Source of the DNA: Oscillospiraceae bacterium UBA1230
GTDB lineage: Bacteria > Bacillota > Clostridia > Oscillospirales > Oscillospiraceae
Direction of reading: 5' to 3'
Assembly (NCBI GenBank): GCA_002309395.1
Contig: DBWU01000044.1
Coordinates: 1 to 15,694, forward strand
Length of the DNA stretch: 15,694 nt
In this document: piece after piece, positions 7,918-15,638 of the stretch
Position numbering within the stretch: the first letter of the stretch is position 1
Layout: every line of letters begins with the position of its first letter
Notes under the pieces: model-generated
What the model was told of the DNA's origin: nothing
The model's input: the letters and a program-made list of their open reading frames with translations, nothing else
Databases searched by the model: none
Program-made: the position numbers and the translations under genes

Positions 7918-9147
7918 ATGGGTATTTTCAAAAATCAACAGACGAAGAGTGCGCTTATGATAGGAACTGTCAGCGCCTTGTCGTACTGGATTTGCTATAT
8001 TGTCAGAAATATTTTAAGTGTGTTATCTCCGCAAATCGTAGAAACAACGGATATCACCGTGGAATTTATCGGAGTCTTGTCAACCGCCAATATGATCAGC
8101 TATGCCGTAGGGCAATTGATAAACGGTGTGATCGGCGAGCGGATCAAGGCAAAATATTTGGTCAGCGGCGGGCTGGTGGCGGCAGGGGTCGGCATTGCGC
8201 TTTTGGGGCTGATACAGTCCCATACGGGCATCCTTGTTGCATACACCCTGGTGGGTTTTGCCCTCTCTACGATTTATGCCCCGCTTATGAAAGTTATTGC
8301 AGAGAATTTAAAGGATATCTATGCAGTCAGATGCTGTTTGGCATTGGCATTTGCCTGTTTGTTGGGCTCGCCAACGGCAGGCATTGTGGCGATGTATTTC
8401 CAATGGAAAGCCGCATTTGTGATTTGCGGCGCTATGGCGGTGATATCGGGAGCAGTATTCTTTCTTCTGATGGTTTTTCTTGAAGAGAAGAGAGTCGTGC
8501 AATACCGGAAACAGAAAGAAGAACAGAAAAAGTCCGGAGGCATAAAGGCGCTGATCGAGCATGAGATCATCAAGTATTCTTTCATCTCTGTGCTCACCGG
8601 AATTGTACGAACTTCGGTTTTGTTTTGGGTGCCAACCTACTTATCCCAGTATTTGGGTTTTTCACCCGGTCACTCCGCAACCATCTTTACCGTCATCACA
8701 TGTGTGCTGTCGGCAGCTCCCTATTTCAATAACCTGGTTTTGTATGATAGAGTTTTCAAGAGGAACCGCAACAAGAGTTTGATCTTTGCGTTTTCTATGA
8801 GCATGCTCAGCTTTTTTATGATGTTTGCCATAAGCAACAAGGCGGTCAACATTGTTTTCGTTCTGGCAGCCATTGCCATGAACCAAGGAGCTTCGGGAAT
8901 CCTGTGGGAGGTATACTGCCCCAGTCTGGGTGAAACGGGTATGGTTTCCACTGCGACAGGTTATTTGGATTTTCTCAGTTACCTGGCTGCCGCATTGGCA
9001 AATCTGCTGTTTGCAAATGCCATTTCTGCGATAGGATGGCAAACCTTGATTTTGGTGTGGGCGGGATTGATGGCTTCGGGCTTCATACTCGTGCTTCCGT
9101 GGAAAAAATGGCGTAGCGGTAAATCAAAAAGGATCGCGCCGGTGTAA
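7918..9147 (+). CDS. MFS transporter, OPA (organophosphate:phosphate antiporter)-like
   Basis: A 409-residue hydrophobic protein with about twelve predicted membrane segments split by a charged central loop (residues ~180-212, rich in K, E, Q and R). Segment 1 carries Y23, Y27 and R30 (YWICYIVRN). Segment 7 carries R231 in GIVRTSVLFWVPTYL. These match in position and context the two arginines that bind the phosphate group in GlpT and UhpT. The PTYL motif after R231 is also typical of the family. OPA carriers exchange glycerol-3-phosphate, hexose phosphates or similar compounds for inorganic phosphate, so the import of a phosphorylated sugar or polyol is the best inference. It sits 86 bases after the GH20-like gene. 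By eye the gene is more AT-rich than the following genes. OPA assignment is fairly sure; substrate is not known. Confidence 0.8.
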   Translation: MGIFKNQQTKSALMIGTVSALSYWICYIVRNILSVLSPQIVETTDITVEFIGVLSTANMISYAVGQLINGVIGERIKAKYLVSGGLVAAGVGIALLGLIQSHTGILVAYTLVGFALSTIYAPLMKVIAENLKDIYAVRCCLALAFACLLGSPTAGIVAMYFQWKAAFVICGAMAVISGAVFFLLMVFLEEKRVVQYRKQKEEQKKSGGIKALIEHEIIKYSFISVLTGIVRTSVLFWVPTYLSQYLGFSPGHSATIFTVITCVLSAAPYFNNLVLYDRVFKRNRNKSLIFAFSMSMLSFFMMFAISNKAVNIVFVLAAIAMNQGASGILWEVYCPSLGETGMVSTATGYLDFLSYLAAALANLLFANAISAIGWQTLILVWAGLMASGFILVLPWKKWRSGKSKRIAPV

Positions 9148-9226
9148 TGCGGCCGGATCAGTGGGAAAAAGACGATTTCCAATGGTATCATTTTCACTAA
9201 ATGTGTAAAAAAGGAGGCTGCATTTT

Positions 9227-10159
9227 ATGAGACTTGCAACAACAACCGGCGATTTTGCGTCCTGTTTCGGCAGCGACATCGAGAAACTGCGAGCCGTTGC
9301 CGCAGCCGGCTTTAAGTATATCGATCTGAGTATGTATTCCGGCGACGACCCCGGCTGGGTCTACGCCGGAGAGGATTGGGAAAAAAGAGTTGACGAGCTT
9401 GGCAACGAGGCGGCGCGGTTGGGCGTGAAATTTGTGCAGGCCCACGCGCCCGGTCACACCAATTTGCTGAGCGTTGGGGAAAGAAGAGAGCGCATCGTTT
9501 CGGCCACGGCGAGGTCCTGCGAGGTCTGCGCGCGGCTGGGGATCAAAAACAACGTTATCCACACCGGCACCTCCGGAAGCCTGCTCTACGATCGGCCTGA
9601 GGATAAGGAAAAATATTTTGCCGCGAATCTGGACGTTCTAAAAGACCTCTTTCCCGTTCTTGAAAAAACCGGCGTCAATCTGCTTGTGGAAAACAGTTGC
9701 AAAAAGAACGCCGGTGAAAAGTGGTTCTTTTTCACAGGGAAAGAGATGAAGGAATTCATTGACTACTGCGGTCATCCCCTGGTCCACGCGGCCTGGGATG
9801 TGGGTCACGCCGCCATAGAGGGGCATCAGTATCAGGATATTATGGATCTGGGCAACGATCTCAGGGCACTTCATATACATGATAATCGCGGAGAGGATAC
9901 GCACGAGCTTCCCTTGAGTGGCAAAACCAACTACGATGAAATCCTCACCGCCCTTATAAAAATTGGCTACACAGGCTATTTTACGATGGAGGCAGACAAC
10001 GTTTTCTACGGTTTCAAGCGCCTGAGAAACCATCCGGAGCTTCAGATCTACGGAAACCGCTTTACCGCCGCGCCGATCAAGATCTGCGAAATGGGCGAAA
10101 AACTGCTCTATGAGATCGGGAAATACATTCTCGAAACCTATGACCTGTTTGAAGAATAA
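9227..10159 (+). CDS. Sugar phosphate isomerase/epimerase-like TIM-barrel protein
   Basis: A 310-residue protein of the xylose isomerase-like/AP endonuclease 2 superfamily. Its ATG at 9227 has AGGAGG at 9212-9217. The strand-end metal ligands are visible: E155 (LLVENS), D191 and H194 (WDVGH), H216/H218 and D219 (LHIHDN), D224 and H226 (EDTHELPLSG), and E255 (TMEAD). The LHIHDN...D.H..P..G pattern is characteristic of these metal-dependent keto/aldose isomerases and 2- or 3-epimerases. No signal peptide is seen, so it is cytoplasmic. Next to a phosphosugar-type transporter it probably interconverts the imported sugar or its oxidised form. Related proteins also act as inosose dehydratase or isomerase, so inositol-type substrates are possible. 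Specificity cannot be read from sequence. Confidence 0.8.
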   Translation: MRLATTTGDFASCFGSDIEKLRAVAAAGFKYIDLSMYSGDDPGWVYAGEDWEKRVDELGNEAARLGVKFVQAHAPGHTNLLSVGERRERIVSATARSCEVCARLGIKNNVIHTGTSGSLLYDRPEDKEKYFAANLDVLKDLFPVLEKTGVNLLVENSCKKNAGEKWFFFTGKEMKEFIDYCGHPLVHAAWDVGHAAIEGHQYQDIMDLGNDLRALHIHDNRGEDTHELPLSGKTNYDEILTALIKIGYTGYFTMEADNVFYGFKRLRNHPELQIYGNRFTAAPIKICEMGEKLLYEIGKYILETYDLFEE

Positions 10160-10231
10160 AGGAAAAACCAGTCCGCTATGGAACCGGCAAATTTGGAAGA
10201 AGACAACAGGGTATTGAGGAAGTGATTTACT

Positions 10232-12127
10232 ATGAGTGAGCTATATATTCCTCTGATGAACAGCGCCGTCACAGCGTATACGCCGGAGGCATATCTGCCT
10301 GATCTGGCAAAGTTGTCGGTCAAGCGCATTTTCCTGGCGGTGGATCGTGTCGTCTTCTTTCTGCGCGGCGAGGAGCGGCGGCAGGAGCTGTTCCGCCTGC
10401 GGGAAAACGCCGCCGCCTTCCAGGCGGCAGGCTATGCCGTGGGCTTGTGGACGCAGGCGTTCGGCTTCGGCGATCCGCTGTCGGAAGCCGGGCACGCCGT
10501 GAGCGCGGCGTATACGCCCCTGCGCTCTATCACCGGCAGGGAACGGTCAGGGCATGATGCGTTTTGCCCGGAGAATGAGCAGTTTACACGGGATTACATG
10601 GCGTACATTGCCGATTTGGCAGCCGTGGGCTGTGATATGATCCTGCTGGACGACGATTTCTGTCTGTCCGTGCGGCCGGGACTGGATTGCTTTTGCGACA
10701 GGCATCTTTCGCTTTTGGAAGCGGAGCTGGAGGAATCTCTGGCGGGAAAGGATTGGAAGGCGCTCTTTTTTACCGGCGGCGGGAACCAATACCGCCGCGC
10801 CTGGCACACGGTCATGGGGCGCTCCCTTGTCCGCTTTGCCCAGCGCGTGCGCGCCGCGGTGGATCAAGTCGATCCGCAAATCCGCATGGGTTTTTGCGCC
10901 GGCTACACCTCATGGGATATCGAGGGCGTGGACGCTCTCACCCTGACGCGAGTGTTGGCAGGCAAAACGAAGCCGGTTTTGCGCTTTACAGGCGCGCCCT
11001 ACTGGGCGGCGCCGTTTGTAGATCGGTTCGCAGGACAGCCCCTTGCAGCCGTCATTGAGGAAGCGCGTTTTCAATCGGCACTTTGCCGCGGCAGCGATGT
11101 TGACGTGCTGATAGAAAACGATTCCCATCCCCGCCCGCGTTACAATGTACCTTCATCGTTGCTGGAATGTTTTGCCTTACCGCTGGCAACGGAGGCAGGC
11201 GTGGGCGAGTTGTCCTATCTCTTTGATTACACTGCCTCGCCCGCCTATGAGACGGGATATTTGCGGCACCGGCTGTACCATCAGCCCCTCTATGATTTTA
11301 TTGAAAAACATTTTACCCAAAAGTCATTTTCCGGGGTTCGTGTTTTTAATGAACCCTGCAAGATCGAACATGCGGAGATCGATGAATCTGCCACCGAGAA
11401 GGACATCATGCGCGGACACTTCCATCGCGGCGCAGAGTTGCTGGGCATCCACGGAATCCCCACCGTGTATGGCGAGGACGCGCCGTGCGGCATCGTATTT
11501 GGCGAAGACGCCCGGTATATAGATAAACTGCCGGCCAAGGCCATTCTCGATATGAAAGCAGCAATCATCTTGCGTGAGCGAGGATTTGACATGGGCTTTT
11601 CAAGCGCATCGGAGGCGGAAAGTCCCGCGTTTGAGCGTGCCGGAGGCGAGAGGATCCGTCTGTCCGGCGTGTCGGCACAGGGATACTATCATGTGACGCT
11701 CCGCGACGACGCCTGCTTAGTCAGCGAGTTTGAAGCAGGCGGCGTCTGCCGACCCGCCGCATACACCTACCGGAGCGGTGACACGGAGCTGTTGGTCTAT
11801 ACCTTCTGCGCGGATAAGCTATCCCACCGGGACAATGCGTTAACGTCCTATCTGCGCGGTGAACAGCTCCGGCAGTTCTGCCGCCCGGCGGCGTATATGG
11901 AAAAGGCGCCGGGGCTCTATCAGATCTGCAAGGAAGGCGGCGGCGAAACGGCGGTGCTGTTTGTCAACATTTCCCCGGACCCCGTTTTTGAACCCTGCGT
12001 GAAGCTGTCTCGCGCTTACAGCGATGGTACCTTGTGCGGCGCGGCGGGTAAGTTGGCGGGAACAACGCTGCGGCTGGACGCACCCATAGCGCCTTACGGC
12101 GCATTTGCGGCGGTATTGAAGGAATAA
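10232..12127 (+). CDS. Unclassified glycoside-hydrolase-like protein with beta-galactosidase-trimerisation-like middle domain
   Basis: A 631-residue protein I cannot assign to a named family. It starts at ATG 10232, with GAGGA at 10216-10220. Residues 1 to ~385 look like a TIM barrel: LAVDRVVFF, an acidic strand end at D140-D141-D142 (LLDDDFC), a further MGFCAGYTSWD segment, IENDSHPRPR, and E374 in FNEPCKIEH. D140-142 and E374 are candidate catalytic acids. Residues ~395-470 (GIHGIPTVYGEDA, ILDMKAAIILRERGFDMG) resemble the Rossmann-like trimerisation domain of GH42-type beta-galactosidases. The C-terminal ~130 residues, ending APYGAFAAVLKE, look like a small beta domain. No signal peptide is present, so it is inferred to be a cytoplasmic glycan- or glycoside-acting enzyme in the same operon. 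Fold assignment is tentative; it could be a non-catalytic relative. Confidence 0.7.
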   Translation: MSELYIPLMNSAVTAYTPEAYLPDLAKLSVKRIFLAVDRVVFFLRGEERRQELFRLRENAAAFQAAGYAVGLWTQAFGFGDPLSEAGHAVSAAYTPLRSITGRERSGHDAFCPENEQFTRDYMAYIADLAAVGCDMILLDDDFCLSVRPGLDCFCDRHLSLLEAELEESLAGKDWKALFFTGGGNQYRRAWHTVMGRSLVRFAQRVRAAVDQVDPQIRMGFCAGYTSWDIEGVDALTLTRVLAGKTKPVLRFTGAPYWAAPFVDRFAGQPLAAVIEEARFQSALCRGSDVDVLIENDSHPRPRYNVPSSLLECFALPLATEAGVGELSYLFDYTASPAYETGYLRHRLYHQPLYDFIEKHFTQKSFSGVRVFNEPCKIEHAEIDESATEKDIMRGHFHRGAELLGIHGIPTVYGEDAPCGIVFGEDARYIDKLPAKAILDMKAAIILRERGFDMGFSSASEAESPAFERAGGERIRLSGVSAQGYYHVTLRDDACLVSEFEAGGVCRPAAYTYRSGDTELLVYTFCADKLSHRDNALTSYLRGEQLRQFCRPAAYMEKAPGLYQICKEGGGETAVLFVNISPDPVFEPCVKLSRAYSDGTLCGAAGKLAGTTLRLDAPIAPYGAFAAVLKE

Positions 12128-12175
12128 AAAAGAAAAAATGTGCGGAGAACCTTACCGGCACCGCACCAAAACAGT

Positions 12176-12181
12176 AGGAGG
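12176..12181 (+). promoter_or_regulatory. Ribosome binding site choosing ATG 12190
   Basis: AGGAGG with an 8-base spacer supports ATG 12190. The in-frame TTG at 12184 lies only two bases from this site and is unlikely to be used. Confidence 0.7.
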
Positions 12182-12189
12182 ATTTGGAA

Positions 12190-12912
12190 ATGAACATTCT
12201 GGCAATCGGCGCGCACCCCGACGACGTGGAAAGCAGTTGCGGCGGCACGCTGGCGAAATACGCCAAGCTGGGTCACAAGGTGTTTACCGCCACGGCCACC
12301 AACGGGAACGTGGGTTCCGCCACACTGCCTATGGAGGAAATTGCCGCCATCCGCAAGGAGGAGGCGCGCCGCGCCGCGGCGCACATCGGCGCGGAGTATA
12401 TCTGTCTTGACTACGACGACGAGATGTTTTTTGAGGAAAAGGCGGCAAGATTGGCATTCATCGATCTGGTGCGCTACTGCAAGGCGGACGTGATATTGAC
12501 CCACAGCCCCAAGGACTATAACCCCGACCACATGCTCACCAGCAAGATCGTGACGGATATTCCCGTTATGATCCCTGTTGAGAAGATCAAAACCAAGTCT
12601 CCGGCGTATGACAAGATCCCTCTGGTGGTGTATTTTGAGCCGGTACACTCCATTGGCTTTGAGCCGACGGAGTGGGTGGACATTTCAGAGGAAATGGAAA
12701 CCAAGATTGCAATGATGTCGGAACATAAGAGCCAGGTTCTCTGGATGCAGGACAACTATAAGGACTCTTTAGGCGACGAGAAAAAAGACTTCTTTGAGGG
12801 CTACACTACCCTGGCAAAGTTCCGCGGTACCCAGTGCGGCGTGGAATACGCGGAAGCCTTCCGCATGGCGTACGACGCCTATCGCGTGGTGCCGTATCGT
12901 GTGTTGCCGTAA
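12190..12912 (+). CDS. LmbE/PIG-L family zinc-dependent N-deacetylase
   Basis: A 240-residue protein with the family signature AHPDDVE at the N-terminus (H9, D11, D12, E14) and HSPKDYNPDH with H114. By family analogy H9, D12 and H114 bind zinc and D11 is the general base. The family removes N-acetyl groups from GlcNAc-containing compounds (GlcNAc-PI, GlcNAc-inositol, GlcNAc-malate, chitobiose). The length is usual for the family. It lacks a signal peptide, so it is cytoplasmic. Starting 62 bases after the GH-like gene and 57 before the aminotransferase, it is well placed to free an amine on an imported N-acetylated sugar, which the next enzyme could then remove. Family is confident; substrate is inference. 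Confidence 0.9.
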   Translation: MNILAIGAHPDDVESSCGGTLAKYAKLGHKVFTATATNGNVGSATLPMEEIAAIRKEEARRAAAHIGAEYICLDYDDEMFFEEKAARLAFIDLVRYCKADVILTHSPKDYNPDHMLTSKIVTDIPVMIPVEKIKTKSPAYDKIPLVVYFEPVHSIGFEPTEWVDISEEMETKIAMMSEHKSQVLWMQDNYKDSLGDEKKDFFEGYTTLAKFRGTQCGVEYAEAFRMAYDAYRVVPYRVLP

Positions 12913-12969
12913 GGGGCTTCCCAACAGATCATTAAAAAATACATAAAATAAATCAGGAGGTACAAAAAA

Positions 12970-14193
12970 ATGGCAGGCGGACCCGGCGCCTATGTATTCG
13001 GCGCGGAAGAAAAGAAGGAATTGATGGATGTAATCGAGGCAGGCGGACTGTTTCGGTATGGCACGCCCGGCGTGGATGGGTTTCAGGCAAAGGTCGTGAC
13101 CTTTGAAAAAGAGATGGCGGAGCGGCTCGGCCACAAGCATGTGGTGGCCACCAGCTCCGGCACCGGCTCCCTTTTGTGCTGTCTGGCGGCGCTGGGCATC
13201 GGCGAGGGGGACGAGGTGATCGTGCCCGGCTATACGTTTATCGCCTCCATTTCCACCATTATATTGATGAACGCCACGCCGGTGCTGGCGGAGATCGACG
13301 AGTCGCTGACCATCGACCCCACGAAGCTGGAGGCGCTGATCACGCCCCGGACGAAGGCGATCATGCCCGTACATATGCTGGGCAATCCCTGTGATATGGA
13401 CGCCATTATGGCCATCGCCAGGAAGCATGACCTCGCCGTGATCGAGGACTGCTGTCAGGCGGTGGGCGCGTCCTATAAGGGACGGCGGGTAGGCACCATC
13501 GGCGACATGGGCGCCTATTCTCTCAACGTGTTTAAGACCATCACCAGCGGTGACGGTGGCTTTGTGGGCTGCTCGGACGATTTACTGTATGAGCGCGCCT
13601 TCGGCTTCCACGATCAGGGGCACAAGCCCTGCCGCATGGGCGTGGAGGTAGGCAACCGCTCGCTGGTAGGCATGAACCTGCGCATGAACGAGCTCAGCGG
13701 TGCGGTGGCGCTGGCGCAGTGCCGGAAGCTGGATAACATACTGGAGCTGCTCCGTGCCAAGAAGGCGCGTTTGAAGAACCAGTTGCAGGGACTGCCCGGC
13801 GTGGGCTTCCGCACCGTCAACGATCCCGGCGAATGTGCGACCCTCCTGACACTGCTCTTTGACACGCAGGAGCGGGCGGCGCGTTTCTGCGAGAAGGCAG
13901 GCACCGCGCCCATTGCCAAGTCCGGCTGGCACGTCTATAACAACATGGAACAGATACTGGATAAGAAGATGTGGTCGCCGAACCATCCCTTTGTCAAGAG
14001 CGGCACCCACTATGAGAAGCACATGCTGCCGCAGACGGACGACATTCTGCTTCGTGCGGTGAATATCTCCGTAGGCGTGGTGGACAAGGGTCTTGGCTCC
14101 GGCACGGGCATCAACATCAATTCTACCGACGAGGAGATCGACGCCGTGGCGCAAAACATCCGCACCATCGTGGAGAGCATCTGTGAAAACTGA
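12970..14193 (+). CDS. DegT/DnrJ/EryC1/StrS family PLP-dependent aminotransferase
   Basis: A 407-residue fold-type I PLP enzyme starting at ATG 12970, with AGGAGG at 12955-12960. Visible PLP features are the phosphate-contact motif SSGTGSL (S62-L68, usually SGT-A-A), D160 and Q163 in IEDCCQAVGA, and the Schiff-base lysine K189 in LNVFKTITSGDGG. The late MNELSGAVALAQ motif is also typical. Members transfer an amino group between glutamate or glutamine and a keto-sugar or keto-cyclitol; most known members are biosynthetic. Placed directly after a deacetylase in what looks like a catabolic cluster, it may run in the deamination direction, but a biosynthetic role is not excluded. The C-terminal half carries a glycine-rich VGVVDKGLGSG segment. 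A hairpin follows 44 bases downstream, so it may end the transcript. Confidence 0.9.
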   Translation: MAGGPGAYVFGAEEKKELMDVIEAGGLFRYGTPGVDGFQAKVVTFEKEMAERLGHKHVVATSSGTGSLLCCLAALGIGEGDEVIVPGYTFIASISTIILMNATPVLAEIDESLTIDPTKLEALITPRTKAIMPVHMLGNPCDMDAIMAIARKHDLAVIEDCCQAVGASYKGRRVGTIGDMGAYSLNVFKTITSGDGGFVGCSDDLLYERAFGFHDQGHKPCRMGVEVGNRSLVGMNLRMNELSGAVALAQCRKLDNILELLRAKKARLKNQLQGLPGVGFRTVNDPGECATLLTLLFDTQERAARFCEKAGTAPIAKSGWHVYNNMEQILDKKMWSPNHPFVKSGTHYEKHMLPQTDDILLRAVNISVGVVDKGLGSGTGININSTDEEIDAVAQNIRTIVESICEN

Positions 14194-14236
14194 GTACCAC
14201 CAATGAGTTACCACACATAAAAGGGTACTGCAGCGC

Positions 14237-14275
14237 AAGATTCCAGCAACCGATCTGTGAGATCGCTGGAATCTT
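14237..14275 (+). terminator. Probable intrinsic terminator, possibly bidirectional
   Basis: AAGATTCCAGC (14237-14247) pairs perfectly with GCTGGAATCTT (14265-14275) for 11 bp. Inside the loop GATCT and AGATC add a further 5-bp stem around GTG. The downstream side ends TCTTATT, a weak U-tract supplied partly by the stem itself, and the A-rich left arm would serve the other strand. It lies 44 bases after the aminotransferase stop. Confidence 0.55.
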
Positions 14276-14333
14276 ATTGGAAGCAAGGCGAGGAAGGCGG
14301 TCGACAACCATAGGTTCCATCGCCATTTAGGTG

Positions 14334-14350
14334 TTACATAGAAATTGTAA
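14334..14350. promoter_or_regulatory. Candidate operator-like dyad
   Basis: TTACA and TGTAA are separated by seven bases, about 76 bases upstream of the enolase-superfamily start. This could be a regulator site, but a dyad this short also occurs by chance, and no regulator gene is in the window. Confidence 0.2.
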
Positions 14351-14425
14351 TATCCTCAGTTTAAGCGAGTGACAGGTGTCTGCGCGATAGGAAAAAACGT
14401 TGCACCGAGCTGACAAGGAGACACT

Positions 14426-15577
14426 ATGAAGATCACAAAGGTACAAATCGACACGCTGGCGGTGCCGCTGCTGCATCCGTATCACCTGTCCCGTGAATAT
14501 GGTGTGTTCAGCACGGCGACGCCGGTCATCGTGACACTACATACAGACGATGGGATCAAGGGGTACGGGGAATGCGATCCGTGGCCGCTCTTCACCGGCG
14601 ACAGCGCCGAGGTTTCCGCGCTGATTCTGGAAAAGCATCTGGCACCGATGCTGATCGGCAAAGACCCCACCAATCTTAACGAGATCCACCGCACTATGGA
14701 CGCATGTATTCGCAACCAGCATTTAACCAAGTCCGCCATCGACATGGCGTGCTACGACGTCTGGGGCAAGGCTGCGGGGATGCCGGTGCATCAGCTTCTG
14801 GGCGGAAAACGGCGTGAGAGTATGCGCTGTATGTGGTCCATCGGCGGCTCCACGCCGGAAGAGAGTGCGGCGGAGGTGCTGGAGGCGAAACGCCTTGGGT
14901 ACGACGGCTGCATGATCAAGATCGGCGGCGCGGACTGGCGTCTGGACGCGGCGCGCACCGCCGCTGTCCGCGAGGCGGTGGGTAGAGACTACCCTTTGAT
15001 CGTGGATGCCAATCAGGGCTGGGACGTGGATACCGCCATCCGCTACTGGAAGCAGATCCGCCAACTGGATATTTTGTTCTTTGAGCAGCCGGTACAGAGC
15101 TGGGACGTGCAGGGCATGGCGGAGATTCGGCGTGCCATCGACATACCGCTTTCGGCGGACGAGGGCGTGATGACACTACAGGACGCCAAGCATCTGGTGG
15201 AAGCCAAAGCCGTGGACGTATTCAGCATCAAGGTCACGAAAAACGGCGGCATCAAGCCGGCGAAGGAGATCTGCGACTATGCCGCCGCTAATGGCGTTAA
15301 GGTGTTTTTTAACTCCATGATCGAAGAAGGTATTACCGAGGCGGCCAGCCTGCAGTTGGGTGTGACGTGCCGGAACGTGATAACCTCCATCGGACACGCA
15401 TATTTTTCACCCAATCGGCTCCAAAGCGACATCTGCTCCTTCCATACCCAGATCCATCCTGCGGATGGGGAAACGGTGCTTTCAACCCTCCCGGGTCTGG
15501 GCGTGGAAATTGACGAGGAAGCAATGAAACGATACACCGTAGATACGCGCGTTGTGACAGAAGCGTACCGCGCCTAA
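14426..15577 (+). CDS. Enolase superfamily enzyme, mandelate racemase/muconate-lactonizing (MLE) type
   Basis: A 383-residue protein starting at ATG 14426, with AAGGAG five bases upstream. It has the usual N-terminal capping domain and a C-terminal barrel. The catalytic set is visible: K165 (MIKIGG), magnesium ligands D194 (VDANQGW), E220 (FFEQPV) and D245 (SADEGV), and K269 (SIKVTKNGG). This K...D-E-D...K layout defines the MLE subgroup, whose members racemise, epimerise, dehydrate or cycloisomerise carboxylate substrates through an enolate. The first lysine of the usual K-x-K motif is replaced by M163. The DxD motif of dipeptide epimerases is absent after the last strand (SIGHAYFSPN). A sugar-acid or amino-acid-derived carboxylate is plausible. 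It is separated from the cluster by a 232-base gap with a hairpin, so a shared pathway is less certain. Confidence 0.85.
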   Translation: MKITKVQIDTLAVPLLHPYHLSREYGVFSTATPVIVTLHTDDGIKGYGECDPWPLFTGDSAEVSALILEKHLAPMLIGKDPTNLNEIHRTMDACIRNQHLTKSAIDMACYDVWGKAAGMPVHQLLGGKRRESMRCMWSIGGSTPEESAAEVLEAKRLGYDGCMIKIGGADWRLDAARTAAVREAVGRDYPLIVDANQGWDVDTAIRYWKQIRQLDILFFEQPVQSWDVQGMAEIRRAIDIPLSADEGVMTLQDAKHLVEAKAVDVFSIKVTKNGGIKPAKEICDYAAANGVKVFFNSMIEEGITEAASLQLGVTCRNVITSIGHAYFSPNRLQSDICSFHTQIHPADGETVLSTLPGLGVEIDEEAMKRYTVDTRVVTEAYRA

Positions 15578-15622
15578 AAAAACAACAGATATCAAAAGAA
15601 GAAACAATAGCACAGCTATATT

Positions 15623-15628
15623 AGGAGG
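15623..15628 (+). promoter_or_regulatory. Ribosome binding site for the gene leaving the window
   Basis: AGGAGG with a 10-base spacer to ATG 15639. A nearer ATG at 15631 opens only a two-codon frame (ATG CAA ATA TGA), so 15639 is the real start. Confidence 0.65.
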
Positions 15629-15638
15629 ACATGCAAAT

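Larger units (their letters stand above)
14194..14425. other. 232-base intergenic region
   Basis: This is the longest gene-free gap in the window. It holds a strong hairpin (14237-14275) and a small dyad TTACA-N7-TGTAA (14334-14350). I see no convincing -35/-10 pair, RNA gene or coding frame. Because transcription probably stops at the hairpin, a promoter for the next gene would be expected between 14280 and 14400. Confidence 0.5.

Noticed and set aside
10178..10225. 15-codon frame between the epimerase and GH-like genes
   Set aside because: No clear ribosome site and no recognisable product; it overlaps the upstream region that carries the next gene's ribosome site, and frames this short occur by chance.
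14372..14420. Possible structured leader or riboswitch upstream of the enolase-superfamily gene
   Set aside because: Only 4-bp pairings (GACA-TGTC, GGTG-CACC) are visible and no known riboswitch core could be recognised.
14426..15577. L-Ala-D/L-Glu (dipeptide) epimerase, which with the GH20-like and deacetylase genes would suggest peptidoglycan recycling
   Set aside because: The catalytic residue numbering is close to that of dipeptide epimerases, but the DxD motif that binds the dipeptide ammonium is absent and the first K-x-K lysine is Met. No peptidoglycan amidase, NagZ-type or muropeptide permease gene is nearby.
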